Below, one piece after another: positions 1-8,051 of a stretch of DNA of 54,034 nucleotides. Below the pieces are notes generated by a model. The model was not told the DNA's origin and did not search any database. It saw only the letters and a program-made list of their open reading frames with translations. The stretch spans positions 1 to 54,034 of the forward strand of contig NZ_WTLH01000014.1 of assembly GCF_011421595.1 (NCBI RefSeq). The letters run 5' to 3'. Position 1 is the first letter of the stretch; every line of letters begins with the position of its first letter. The position numbers and the translations under genes are program-made. This DNA is from Streptomyces sp. YIM 98790 (lineage in GTDB: Bacteria; Actinomycetota; Actinomycetes; Streptomycetales; Streptomycetaceae).

Positions 1-1
1 C

Positions 2-544
2 GGGGCGGCCGGGCTGGTCACGGTGCTGCTGCTGCCGGCCACCGCCGGCACCTGGTGGATCGCCCTCGCCGCCGCCGGCTACGCGCTGTGCGCCGGGCGG
101 GCCGTGGCCGCGCCGCTGACCGGCCCGCTGGACTGGCTGCTGCCGCCGCTGTTCCGCGCCGCCGAGTACGGCACCGTGCTGATCCTGGCCTCCGGGGCCG
201 GGAACGGCCCCGTCACCGACATCTCGGTGAACGGAACCTTGCCCGCGGGTTTCGGACTGGTGGCCGCCTGCGCCTACCATCACTACGACACCGTGTACCG
301 CCTGCGGAACGACGCGGCACCGCCCCCCACCCGGCTGGTCCGGGCCACCGGCGGACACGAGGGCCGCACCCTCGTGGTCGTGCTCGCCGCGCTCAGCGCG
401 CCCGCAGCCGCGTTCACCGTCACCCTGGCGCTCCTGGCCGGAGCGCTGGGTGCCCTCACGCTCACCGAGAGCATCCGCTACTGGTGCTCCGACCGGGCCG
501 CCGGGGCACGCGTTGCACACGACGAGTCAGGAGAACCCGCATGA
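2..544 (+). CDS. DUF5941-type membrane protein, C-terminal part (5' end outside window)
   Basis: The reading frame is open from the first bases of the window to a stop at 542-544, so this is the C-terminal 180 or so residues of a longer protein. What is visible is alanine/leucine-rich with several hydrophobic segments (about residues 1-25, 45-60 and 120-145), which points to an integral membrane protein. The end overlaps the start of the next gene by 4 nt (ATGA), so the two are translationally coupled. In streptomycetes a protein of the DUF5941 family precedes this nucleotidyltransferase / CDP-alcohol phosphotransferase cluster, and I assign it on that basis; the domain call is from remembered context and not from a diagnostic motif. 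Its role is unknown; involvement in the same envelope polymer pathway is inferred. Confidence 0.6.
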   Translation, partial: GAAGLVTVLLLPATAGTWWIALAAAGYALCAGRAVAAPLTGPLDWLLPPLFRAAEYGTVLILASGAGNGPVTDISVNGTLPAGFGLVAACAYHHYDTVYRLRNDAAPPPTRLVRATGGHEGRTLVVVLAALSAPAAAFTVTLALLAGALGALTLTESIRYWCSDRAAGARVAHDESGEPA

Positions 545-1293
545 TCGGCCTGGTACTGGCGGCTGGCGCCGGACGGCGGCTGCGCCCCCACACCGACACC
601 CTGCCCAAGGCGCTGGTGCCGGTCGGTCCCGAGCGGGACGGCGAGCCCGTCGCCGTGCTCGATCTCACCCTCGCCAACTTCGCCGAGGTCGGACTGACCG
701 AGGCCGCCGTGGTGGTCGGCTACCGCAAGGAGGCCGTGCGGGAGCGCCAGGCCCTGCTGGAGCGGCGGCACGGGGTCAAGCTCACCCTGATCGAGAACGA
801 CAAGGCCGAGGAGTGGAACAACGCCTACTCCCTGTGGTGTGCCCGGGAGGTGCTGCGCGAGGGCGTGATCCTGGCCAACGGCGACACCGTGCACCCGGCC
901 TCGGTGGAACGCGACCTGCTGGCCGCCCGCGGCGACGGCCGCCGCATCATCCTCGCGCTGGACACCGTCAAGAAGCTCGCCGACGAGGAGATGAAGGTCG
1001 TCACCGACCCGCAGCGCGGCGTGCGCCGCATCACCAAGCTGATGGACCCGGCCGAGGCCGGCGGCGAGTACATCGGCGTCACCCTGATCGAGCCCGAGGC
1101 CGCCGGGGACCTGGCCGACGCCCTGCGCACCACCTTCGAGCGCGACCCCGACCTGTACTACGAGGACGGCTACCAGGAGCTGGTGGACCGCGGCTTCCGC
1201 ATCGACACCGCCCCGATCGGCGAGGTGCCGTGGGTCGAGATCGACAACCACGAGGATCTCGCCCGGGGACGGGAGATCGCGTGCCAGTACTGA
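541..1293 (+). CDS. Sugar/polyol-phosphate nucleotidyltransferase (NTP_transferase family)
   Basis: This 250-residue protein opens with the nucleotide-binding signature of sugar-1-phosphate nucleotidyltransferases (LVLAAGAGRRLRP then KALVPV, residues 4-30). A metal-binding Asp lies in LANGDTVHP. These enzymes activate a phosphorylated sugar or polyol with CTP, GTP or UTP. The next genes encode a glycerol-1-phosphate-dehydrogenase-like enzyme and a CDP-alcohol phosphotransferase, so a cytidylyltransferase that makes a CDP-polyol is the most economical reading, by analogy with CDP-inositol and CDP-glycerol enzymes; the base specificity cannot be read from the sequence. The ATG at 541 overlaps the upstream stop by 4 nt. 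The 3' end overlaps the next GTG start at 1281 by 13 nt, so the operon is tightly coupled. Confidence 0.85.
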   Translation: MIGLVLAAGAGRRLRPHTDTLPKALVPVGPERDGEPVAVLDLTLANFAEVGLTEAAVVVGYRKEAVRERQALLERRHGVKLTLIENDKAEEWNNAYSLWCAREVLREGVILANGDTVHPASVERDLLAARGDGRRIILALDTVKKLADEEMKVVTDPQRGVRRITKLMDPAEAGGEYIGVTLIEPEAAGDLADALRTTFERDPDLYYEDGYQELVDRGFRIDTAPIGEVPWVEIDNHEDLARGREIACQY

Positions 1294-2348
1294 CCCGGCT
1301 GATCCCGTCCCCGGTCACGGTGGACATCCGCAGCGGCGCCCTGGACGGCCTGGCGGCGCTGCTGGCCGACCAGCGGATCGCCCCGACCGGCAAGTTCGCC
1401 GTGGCCGTGAGCGAGGGATCCGGGCGCGCGCTGCGGGACCGGCTCGCCCCCGACCTGCCCGGCGCCGACTGGTTCCAGGTCGGCGGCGGCACCCTGGACG
1501 ACGCGGTGCGGCTGGCCAACCGGGTCCGGCGCGGCCACTACGACGCCCTGGTCGGCCTGGGCGGCGGCCGGATCATCGACTGCGCCAAGTTCGCCGCCGC
1601 CCGCGTCGGCCTGCCCATGGTGGCGGTCGCCACCAACCTCTCGCACGACGGCCTGTGCTCCCCGGTGGCCACCCTGGACAACGACGCCGGCCGCGGCTCC
1701 TACGGGGTCCCCACCCCGATCGCCGTGGTCATCGACCTGGACGTGATCCGGCACGCCCCCTCCCGCTACGTCCGTTCCGGCATCGGCGACACCATCTCCA
1801 ACATCTCCGCCGTCGCCGACTGGGAGCTGTCCCACAAGGTCACCGGCGAGCCCATCGACGGCCTGGCCGCCGCCATGGCCCGCCAGGCCGGCGAGGCCGT
1901 GCTGCGCCACCCCGGCGAGGCCGGGGACGACGACTTCCTCACCGTGCTCGCCGAGGGCCTGGTGCTCACCGGCATCGCCATGTCCATCGCCGGCGACAGC
2001 CGGCCGGCGTCCGGCGCCTGCCACGAGATCAACCACGCGCTCGACCTGCTCTACCCGCGCCGCCGCGCCCCGCACGGCGAGCAGTGCGGCCTCGGCGCGG
2101 CCTTCGCCATGCATCTGCGCGGCTCCGCGCAGGCGCCGCTGATCGCAGCCACGCTGCGCCGCCACCGGCTGCCGGTGCTCCCCCGGGAGATGGGGTTCAC
2201 CGAGGAGGAGTTCCTCCGGGCGGTGGAATTCGCCCCGGAGACCCGCCCCGGCCGCTACACCATCCTCGAACACCTGCACCTGACCCCCGAACAGATCAGG
2301 AACGCGTACGCAGACTATGTCGACACCGTCAAAACCATCGGTAGCTGA
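1281..2348 (+). CDS. Iron-containing alcohol dehydrogenase family protein, sn-glycerol-1-phosphate dehydrogenase-like
   Basis: The product is 355 residues long and matches the AraM/EgsA (glycerol-1-phosphate dehydrogenase) branch of the metal-dependent alcohol dehydrogenase / dehydroquinate synthase fold. Visible motifs are the glycine-rich nucleotide-binding segment GLGGGRIIDCAKF, the loop NLSHDGLCSPVA, a candidate metal Asp in GIGDTISN, and two candidate metal-ligand His regions, ACHEINHALD and PHGEQCGLG. Such enzymes reduce dihydroxyacetone phosphate (or a related ketose phosphate) to the sn-1 polyol phosphate with NAD(P)H. The GTG at 1281 sits inside the end of the previous gene, and the 3' end overlaps the next gene by 32 nt. 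I infer that it supplies the polyol phosphate that the neighbouring nucleotidyltransferase activates. The exact substrate is not provable from sequence. Confidence 0.82.
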   Translation: MPVLTRLIPSPVTVDIRSGALDGLAALLADQRIAPTGKFAVAVSEGSGRALRDRLAPDLPGADWFQVGGGTLDDAVRLANRVRRGHYDALVGLGGGRIIDCAKFAAARVGLPMVAVATNLSHDGLCSPVATLDNDAGRGSYGVPTPIAVVIDLDVIRHAPSRYVRSGIGDTISNISAVADWELSHKVTGEPIDGLAAAMARQAGEAVLRHPGEAGDDDFLTVLAEGLVLTGIAMSIAGDSRPASGACHEINHALDLLYPRRRAPHGEQCGLGAAFAMHLRGSAQAPLIAATLRRHRLPVLPREMGFTEEEFLRAVEFAPETRPGRYTILEHLHLTPEQIRNAYADYVDTVKTIGS

Positions 2349-3126
2349 GCTCCGTCCCGTCGTCCACCCCGAGGGGATCAAGGACCGGCGGAGCGGCGAA
2401 CACTGGGCCGGCCGGCTCTACATGCGGGAGGTGTCCCTGCGCTGGACCCGGCACCTGGTGAACGGGCCGCTCAGCCCCAACCAGCTCACCGGGCTGATGG
2501 TGCTGGCAGGGGTCGCGGCCGGCGCGGTGCTGCTGCTGCCCGGCGTGCCCGGTGCCCTGGCCGCCGCCCTGCTGATCCAGCTCTACCTGCTGCTGGACTG
2601 CGTGGACGGAGAGGTGGCCCGCTGGCGCGGGCAGACCTCCATCACCGGGGTCTACCTGGACCGGATCGGCCACTACCTGGCCGAGGCCGCGCTGCTGGCC
2701 GGGTTCGGCCTGCGCGCCGCGGACGTCTTCGGCCGGGACGGCGGCGGCAGCGGCCCCGACTGGCTGTGGGCCTTCCTGGGCACCGTGGCCGCACTGGGCG
2801 CCATCCTGATCAAGGCCGAGACCGACCTGGTGGACGTCGCCCGGCTGCGCGGCGGTCTGCCCGCGGTCAAGGAGGAGGCCGCCACCCCGCGCTCCTCCGG
2901 GCTGGCGCTGGCCCGCCGGGCCGCCTCCGCGCTGAAGTTCCACCGGCTGGTCGGCGGGGTCGAGGCGTCCCTGTTCATCCTGGCCGCGGCACTGCTGGAC
3001 TGGCTGGTGGCGGAGCCCTCGGGGCTCTTCTTCACCCGGCTCGGGGTGGCGGTGCTGGCGGTGATCGCGGTGCTCCAGACGGTGCTGCACCTGGTGTCCA
3101 TCCTGGCGTCCAGCAGGCTGAGGTGA
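2317..3126 (+). CDS. CDP-alcohol phosphatidyltransferase family membrane protein
   Basis: A 269-residue membrane protein. The family signature D-x2-D-G-x2-A-R-x8-G-x3-D-x3-D is present from Asp94 (DCVDGEVARW, then GVYLDRIGHY), but the last Asp, the presumed catalytic base, is His119. Hydrophobic stretches at about 57-92, 118-135, 150-165 and 215-265 are consistent with multiple membrane helices. Family members displace CMP from a CDP-alcohol with a second alcohol to form a phosphodiester. Together with the upstream nucleotidyltransferase and G1P-dehydrogenase-like enzyme it suggests synthesis of a phosphodiester-linked lipid or polymer unit at the membrane. The ATG at 2317 lies 32 nt inside the preceding gene. 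The stop overlaps the next GTG start by 4 nt. Confidence 0.87.
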   Translation: MSTPSKPSVAELRPVVHPEGIKDRRSGEHWAGRLYMREVSLRWTRHLVNGPLSPNQLTGLMVLAGVAAGAVLLLPGVPGALAAALLIQLYLLLDCVDGEVARWRGQTSITGVYLDRIGHYLAEAALLAGFGLRAADVFGRDGGGSGPDWLWAFLGTVAALGAILIKAETDLVDVARLRGGLPAVKEEAATPRSSGLALARRAASALKFHRLVGGVEASLFILAAALLDWLVAEPSGLFFTRLGVAVLAVIAVLQTVLHLVSILASSRLR

Positions 3127-4019
3127 GTGCGGTGGCCACGGCACAGCTGCGCGTCGGCGCGGTCGTCATCACCATGGGCACCCGGCCGCAGGAGCTCAAC
3201 CGGCTGCTGGACTCGGTGGCCGCGCAGGAGGGCGAGCCGGTCCAGGTGGTGGTGGTCGGCAACGGCACCGCCCTGCCCGGCCTGCCCTCCTGGGTGCGCA
3301 CCGTGGAACTGCCCGAGAACCTGGGCATCCCCGGTGGCCGGAACGTCGGCATCGAGGCGTTCGGCCCCGGCGGCGGCGAGGTGGACGTGCTGCTGTTCCT
3401 GGACGACGACGGCCGTCTGCCCGATCCCGCGACCGTGCAGCGGGTACGGCAGGCCTTCGAGGCGGACCCGCAGCTCGGCATCATCAGCTTCCGCATCGCC
3501 GACCCCGACACCGGGGCCACCGCCCGCCGCCATGTGCCGCGGCTGCGCGCCTCCGACCCGCTGCGCTCCTCCCGGGTGACCACCTTCCTGGGCGGTGCCA
3601 ATGCCGTCCGGACCCAGGTGTTCCAGCAGGTCGGCCCGCTGCCGGACCGGTTCTTCTACGCCCATGAGGAGACCGACCTCGCCTGGCGGGCGCTGGACGC
3701 CGGCTGGGCCATCGACTACCGGGCCGATCTGGTGCTGCACCACCCGACCACCTCGCCCGCCCGGCACGCGGTCTATCACCGGATGGTGGCCAGAAACCGG
3801 GTCTGGCTGTCCCGCCGGAACCTGCCGCTGCCGCTGATCCCGGTCTATCTTCTGGTGTGGTTGGCCATCACGCTGGCCCGGCGGCCGTCCTGGCCTGCGC
3901 TGAAGGCCTGGCTGGGCGGCTTCGCGGAGGGCTGGCGCACTCCGTGCGGTCCCCGGCACCCGATGAGCTGGCGTACCGTGTGGCGACTGACCCGACTGGG
4001 ACGACCCCCCGTGATCTGA
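3123..4019 (+). CDS. Family 2 glycosyltransferase
   Basis: The 298-residue product has the GT-A features of GT2 enzymes: an N-terminal beta strand (GAVVITMGTRP), the nucleotide-contacting segment NLGIPGGRNVGIE, a DxD-type metal site (FLDDDGRLPD) and the acceptor-side motif EETDLAWRALDAGW, with the ED/W residues typical of rhamnosyl/galactofuranosyl-like transferases. A hydrophobic C-terminal segment (PLIPVYLLVWLAITLA) suggests membrane association. The GTG start at 3123 overlaps the upstream stop by 4 nt. Its place between the phosphotransferase and the ABC exporter suggests that it glycosylates the exported molecule. Sugar donor and acceptor are unknown. Confidence 0.88.
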   Translation: MSAVATAQLRVGAVVITMGTRPQELNRLLDSVAAQEGEPVQVVVVGNGTALPGLPSWVRTVELPENLGIPGGRNVGIEAFGPGGGEVDVLLFLDDDGRLPDPATVQRVRQAFEADPQLGIISFRIADPDTGATARRHVPRLRASDPLRSSRVTTFLGGANAVRTQVFQQVGPLPDRFFYAHEETDLAWRALDAGWAIDYRADLVLHHPTTSPARHAVYHRMVARNRVWLSRRNLPLPLIPVYLLVWLAITLARRPSWPALKAWLGGFAEGWRTPCGPRHPMSWRTVWRLTRLGRPPVI

Positions 4020-4142
4020 CAAGCTCGGGTCTGACACCATCCTGTGGCCGGAGCGCGACCGGGCACCCGGCCGGGGTCCCGGGCGTTTCCGGCTCGGCAG
4101 GTGTGCCCTGTGACGTGGCCTGAAGAGGACGAAAGTTTCAAG

Positions 4143-5087
4143 GTGAGCGAGACAACGCACCAGCGGACGACCGCCGGTTCTCCAGACTCCCGCCCCGACC
4201 GAGATCTCAGCCGCGCGGAGCTGGCGGCGCGCTACGGTCTCTCGGTCAGCGGCGCCCGGCCGTCGTTGGCCGACTACTTCCGGCAGCTCTGGGGGCGCAG
4301 GCATTTCATCCTGGCGTTCTCCCAGGCCAAGCTGTCCGCCCAGTACAGCCAGGCGAAGCTGGGGCAGCTCTGGCAGGTGTTCACCCCACTGCTGAACGCC
4401 TTCGTGTACTTCGTGATCTTCGGCCTGCTGCTCGGCGGCCGGGGCGGGATGGACATGCCGGAGTACATCCCGTTCCTGGTCATCGGCGTCTTCGTGTTCA
4501 CCTTCACGCAGTCCTCGGTGCTCTCCGGGGTGAAGTCGATCTCCGGCAACATCGGCCTGGTCCGCGCGCTGCACTTCCCGCGCGCCTCGCTCCCGGTCGC
4601 GTTCTCGCTCCAGCAGCTCCAGCAGCTCCTCTACTCGATGGTGGTGATCGCCGCCGTCCTGGTGGGCTTCGGGCACTACCCCACCCTGACCTGGCTGCTG
4701 ATCGTCCCGGCACTGGCTCTCCAGCTCGTCTTCAACGCCGGCCTGGCCCTGTTCTTCGCCCGCTGGGGCAGCGCCACCCCGGACCTGGCGCAGCTCATGC
4801 CGTTCGTGCTGCGGACCTGGATGTACGCCTCCGGCGTGATGTTCCCGCTGCACTACATGGTCACCCACCCGGACCGGGCGAACGCCCCGGAGTGGGTGGC
4901 CGATCTGCTGATGTGCAACCCCGCCTCCGTCTACATGGAGGTGATGCGGCAGGCGCTGATCAGCGGCCCCAGCCACCAGAGCCTGCCCGGCTACTTCTGG
5001 CTGCTCGCGGTCGGCTGGGCCCTGGCGATAGGCATCGGGGGCTTCGTGTACTTCTGGAAGGCGGAGGAGCGGTACGGCCGTGGCTGA
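4143..5087 (+). CDS. ABC-2 type polysaccharide/polyol-phosphate exporter, permease subunit
   Basis: This 314-residue protein has an N-terminal cytoplasmic segment (ending RPSLADYFRQLWGRRHF) followed by about six hydrophobic segments, the layout of Wzm/TagG permeases; QYSQAKLGQLWQ is the usual interface-helix region. Such permeases export lipid-linked O-antigens, teichoic acids or related glycans with a TagH/Wzt ATPase, which is the next gene (overlapping by 8 nt). I chose the GTG at 4143, giving a protein beginning MSETTH as I recall for Streptomyces homologues. In-frame GTGs at 4101 and 4110 are alternatives. The 123-nt gap after the glycosyltransferase contains no clear terminator, so co-transcription is plausible. 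Confidence 0.88.
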   Translation: MSETTHQRTTAGSPDSRPDRDLSRAELAARYGLSVSGARPSLADYFRQLWGRRHFILAFSQAKLSAQYSQAKLGQLWQVFTPLLNAFVYFVIFGLLLGGRGGMDMPEYIPFLVIGVFVFTFTQSSVLSGVKSISGNIGLVRALHFPRASLPVAFSLQQLQQLLYSMVVIAAVLVGFGHYPTLTWLLIVPALALQLVFNAGLALFFARWGSATPDLAQLMPFVLRTWMYASGVMFPLHYMVTHPDRANAPEWVADLLMCNPASVYMEVMRQALISGPSHQSLPGYFWLLAVGWALAIGIGGFVYFWKAEERYGRG

Positions 5088-5967
5088 ACAGAACGACACC
5101 TCCGGGCGCACCGGCACCAGGACCGGAGCCGGGACCGGAGCCGGGACCGGTGCCGGGGCCGGCACCGGTCCGGCCGCCGCCGGCCGGACCGAGCCGGAAC
5201 CGGCCGAGGAATCCCGGGTGCCGACCGTGATCGTCGACGACGTGCACGTGGTCTACCGGGTCTGGGGAGCCGGGCCCAAGGGCAACGCCGCCGCCGCGCT
5301 GCGCCGCATCGTGCGCCGGGAGCGCCGCCCCAAGGTCACCGAGGTGCACGCGGTGCGCGGCGTCAGCTTCACCGCCTACCGGGGCGAGGCCATCGGCCTG
5401 ATCGGCTCCAACGGCTCCGGCAAGTCGACCCTGCTGCGCACCATCGCCGGGCTGCTGCCGCCCGAGCGCGGCAAGGTGTACACCAACGGCCAGCCCTCCC
5501 TGCTGGGCGTCAACGCCGCCCTGATGAACGACCTCACCGGCGAGCGGAACGTCATCCTCGGCGGCCTGGCCATGGGCATGACCCGGGAGCAGATAAGGGA
5601 ACGCTATCCGCAGATCGTGGAGTTCTCCGGGATCAACGACAAGGGCGACTTCATCAACATGCCGATGCGGACCTACTCCTCGGGGATGTCCGCCCGGCTG
5701 CGGTTCTCCATCGCCGCCGCCAAGGACCACGACGTGCTGATGATCGACGAGGCGCTGGCCACCGGGGACAAGAAGTTCCAGCGCCGTTCCGAGGCCCGCA
5801 TCCGTGCCCTGCGCGAGCAGGCCGGCACGGTTTTCCTGGTCAGCCACAACAACCGCTCGATCCGGCAGACCTGCGACCGGGTGCTGTGGCTGGAGAGCGG
5901 CGAGCTGGTCATGGACGGTCCCACGGAGCAGGTGCTCAAGGCGTACGAGGAGGAGACGGGCCGCTGA
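5080..5967 (+). CDS. ABC-2 exporter ATP-binding protein (TagH/Wzt-like)
   Basis: The 295-residue ATPase has Walker A GSNGSGKST (residues 109-117), a Q-loop region around GQPSLLGV, the signature YSSGMSARLRFS, Walker B VLMIDEALATGD and the switch His in LVSHNN. The degenerate signature and the DEALATGD motif are typical of polysaccharide/teichoic acid exporter ATPases. The first 45 residues are a non-conserved Gly/Thr/Ala-rich stretch made of a 12-bp tandem repeat (5120-5155). The GTG start at 5080 lies inside the permease gene. A strong hairpin follows the stop, making this the last gene of the cluster. Confidence 0.9.
   Translation: MAEQNDTSGRTGTRTGAGTGAGTGAGAGTGPAAAGRTEPEPAEESRVPTVIVDDVHVVYRVWGAGPKGNAAAALRRIVRRERRPKVTEVHAVRGVSFTAYRGEAIGLIGSNGSGKSTLLRTIAGLLPPERGKVYTNGQPSLLGVNAALMNDLTGERNVILGGLAMGMTREQIRERYPQIVEFSGINDKGDFINMPMRTYSSGMSARLRFSIAAAKDHDVLMIDEALATGDKKFQRRSEARIRALREQAGTVFLVSHNNRSIRQTCDRVLWLESGELVMDGPTEQVLKAYEEETGR
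5120..5155 (+). repeat. 12-bp in-frame tandem repeat in the exporter ATPase N-terminus
   Basis: Three copies of a 12-bp unit, the last slightly degenerate, encode the Thr-Gly-Ala-Gly repeat just after the start codon. The unit length is a multiple of three, so copy-number change would keep the frame. Confidence 0.85.
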
Positions 5968-5984
5968 CCGGTGCCCGCGGCTCC

Positions 5985-6026
5985 GCCCGCGGTGCGGTCC
6001 CGCTCCGCGGTGGGCGGGGCCGCACC
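5985..6026 (+). terminator. Strong hairpin terminator after the exporter operon
   Basis: A 16-bp stem (arms 5985-6000 and 6011-6026, one G-U pair) with a 10-nt loop lies 18 nt after the ATPase stop codon. No U-tract follows, as is common in streptomycetes. It separates the export cluster from the hpn genes. Confidence 0.75.
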
Positions 6027-6076
6027 GCGCGTGTCCGGAACCGGTTCCCGTCACCCGGCAAGGTAGAAATGAAGGT

Positions 6077-7087
6077 ATGACCATCACCGCTGCGGGCGCA
6101 GCGCCATCAGCGGACCCGGGCACCGGACCGGGCGGGGAACCGGACGCCGCCCGCGCCACCCTGGACAAGGCGGCCCGGGAGAACTTCCCGGTCGCCCCCC
6201 GGTTTCTGCCCCGGGCCTGGCGCGACGACCTGATCGCCGTCTACGGCTTCGCCCGGCTGGTCGACGACATCGGCGACGGCGACCTGGCTCCCGGCGGCGC
6301 GGACGCCCGGCTGCTCGGCGCCCCCGAGCAGGCCGGCCCGCTCGCGCTGCTGGACGCCTTCGAGGCCGACCTGGAGCGGGTCTTCTCCGCCGCCGCCACC
6401 TCCGCCACCTCCGCCGCCACCGCCACCGCCGCCGGAGCCGGTGACCGCGGTGCGGCGGAGGGGCCGCGCCATCCGCTGCTGGCCGCGCTGGTGCCCACCG
6501 TGCGCCGGGCCGGCCTGACCCCGGCGCCCTTCCGCGCCCTGATCGAGGCCAACCGCCAGGACCAGCATGTCCACCGCTACCGGGACTTCGGCGAACTGCT
6601 GGGCTACTGCGAGCTGTCCGCCAACCCGGTCGGCCGCCTGGTGCTGGCCGTCACCGGCGCCACCAGCCCCGAGCGGGTCCGCCGCTCCGACGCCATCTGC
6701 ACCGCACTCCAGGTGATCGAGCACCTCCAGGACACCGCCCAGGACCTCGCCCGCGGCCGGATCTACCTGCCCGCGTCCGACCTGGAGCGCTTCCGCGTCA
6801 CCGAGGCCGACCTGGCCGCGCCCACCGCCAACGCCTCGGTACGGGCCCTGGCCGCCGTCCAGGCCGACCGGGCGCGTAGGCTGCTGGACGAGGGCGCGCC
6901 CCTGGTGGGCAGCGTGCACGGACGGCTCCGCCTGCTGCTGGCCGGCTTCGTCGGCGGCGGCCGGGCCGCGCTGCGGGCCATCCGGGCCGCCCGCTACGAC
7001 GTGCTGGCCGGCACCCCCAGAGCCGGCCGGACCGGCGTGCTGACCGCCACCGCCGCGACCCTGCGGCACCACGCGACGAGAATGTGA
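6077..7087 (+). CDS. hpnC: Squalene synthase HpnC (hydroxysqualene synthase)
   Basis: A 336-residue member of the squalene/phytoene synthase family. It has the first aspartate-rich substrate motif as LVDDIGDGDL and the second as HLQDTAQDLARGRIYLP. It is the first of an hpnC-hpnD-hpnE trio, in which HpnD makes presqualene diphosphate from two farnesyl diphosphates, HpnC converts it to hydroxysqualene and HpnE reduces this to squalene. The HpnC/HpnD assignment follows gene order and the HpnC-type features. An Ala/Thr-rich insertion (about residues 112-128) interrupts the region between the two motifs and looks like an expanded low-complexity loop. The ATG at 6077 is preceded by AGGTAGAAATGAAGG, which contains a GAAGG ribosome site only 2 nt away, with AAGG-like sequence further back. 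Confidence 0.88.
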   Translation: MTITAAGAAPSADPGTGPGGEPDAARATLDKAARENFPVAPRFLPRAWRDDLIAVYGFARLVDDIGDGDLAPGGADARLLGAPEQAGPLALLDAFEADLERVFSAAATSATSAATATAAGAGDRGAAEGPRHPLLAALVPTVRRAGLTPAPFRALIEANRQDQHVHRYRDFGELLGYCELSANPVGRLVLAVTGATSPERVRRSDAICTALQVIEHLQDTAQDLARGRIYLPASDLERFRVTEADLAAPTANASVRALAAVQADRARRLLDEGAPLVGSVHGRLRLLLAGFVGGGRAALRAIRAARYDVLAGTPRAGRTGVLTATAATLRHHATRM

Positions 7088-7097
7088 GCTCCCGCCC

Positions 7098-8051
7098 GTG
7101 ACCCAGAGCCCACGGCTGACTCCGGCCCTCGCCGCGGCCTACCGCTACTGCGACGCCGTCACCGCCGGCCAGGCGCGCAACTTCGCCTACGGCATCCGGC
7201 TGCTCCCCGCCGCCAAACGGCAGGCCATGTCCGCGCTGTACGCCTTCTCCCGGCGGATCGACGACATCGGCGACGGCACCCTGGAGCCGGCCGTGAAGGA
7301 GCTGCGGCTGAAGGAGGCGCGCGGGCTGCTGGACCGCATCCGGCAGGGCCAGATCGGCGAGGACGCCACCGACCCGGTGGCCGTCGCCCTGGGCCATGCC
7401 GCGCGCCGCTTCCCCATCCCCATGGGCGGCCTGGACGAACTCATCGACGGCGTGCTGATGGACGTGCGCGGCACCGCCTACGAGACGTGGGACGACCTGC
7501 GCGGCTACTGCCGCTGCGTGGCCGGCGCCATCGGGCGCCTCTCGCTCGGCGTGTTCGGCAGCCGGCCCGGCGCCCGGGACGCCGCCCGCGCCCCCGAGTA
7601 CGCCGACACCCTGGGCCTGGCCCTCCAGCTCACCAACATCCTGCGCGACCTGCGCGAGGACGCCGCCAGCGGGCGCAGCTACCTGCCCGCCGAGGAACTG
7701 CGCGCGCACGGCTGCACCGAGGGCTTCCACCGCCCCGTGCCCCAGGCCGGCTCCGACTTCGAGGGACTGGTGCGCTTCCAGGTGCAGCGCGCCCGGCGGC
7801 TGTTCGCCGAGGGATTCCGGCTGCTGCCCCTGCTCGACCGCCGCTCCGGGGCCTGCGTGGCCGCCATGGCCGGGATCTACCACCGGCTGCTGGACCTGAT
7901 CGACACCGACCCCCGGGCCGTGCTGCGCGGCCGGGTCTCGCTGCCCGCGGCGCAGAAGGCCATGGTCGCGGTGCGCGGCCTGACCGGCTGGGACGCCCTG
8001 TCCGCCGCCCGTGCCGCCGCCCGCGGCGCCGACGGCCGGAGCCCGGCATGA
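7098..8051 (+). CDS. hpnD: Presqualene diphosphate synthase HpnD
   Basis: The 317-residue product has both aspartate-rich motifs of trans-isoprenyl head-to-head synthases (SRRIDDIGDG near residues 50-60 and TNILRDLREDAASGRSYLP near 178-197), and the Tyr-rich segment YRYCDAVTAGQARNFAYG typical of HpnD/CrtB. It should condense two farnesyl diphosphates to presqualene diphosphate. It starts with GTG at 7098, 10 nt after hpnC, and overlaps hpnE by 4 nt (ATGA), so the three are one transcript and translationally coupled. Confidence 0.9.
   Translation: MTQSPRLTPALAAAYRYCDAVTAGQARNFAYGIRLLPAAKRQAMSALYAFSRRIDDIGDGTLEPAVKELRLKEARGLLDRIRQGQIGEDATDPVAVALGHAARRFPIPMGGLDELIDGVLMDVRGTAYETWDDLRGYCRCVAGAIGRLSLGVFGSRPGARDAARAPEYADTLGLALQLTNILRDLREDAASGRSYLPAEELRAHGCTEGFHRPVPQAGSDFEGLVRFQVQRARRLFAEGFRLLPLLDRRSGACVAAMAGIYHRLLDLIDTDPRAVLRGRVSLPAAQKAMVAVRGLTGWDALSAARAAARGADGRSPA

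Noticed and set aside
2673..5165. Long minus-strand open frame of 830 codons opposite the phosphotransferase, glycosyltransferase and exporter genes
   Set aside because: It is antisense to well-supported genes with clear motifs and is a by-product of high GC third positions; no domain is visible in it.
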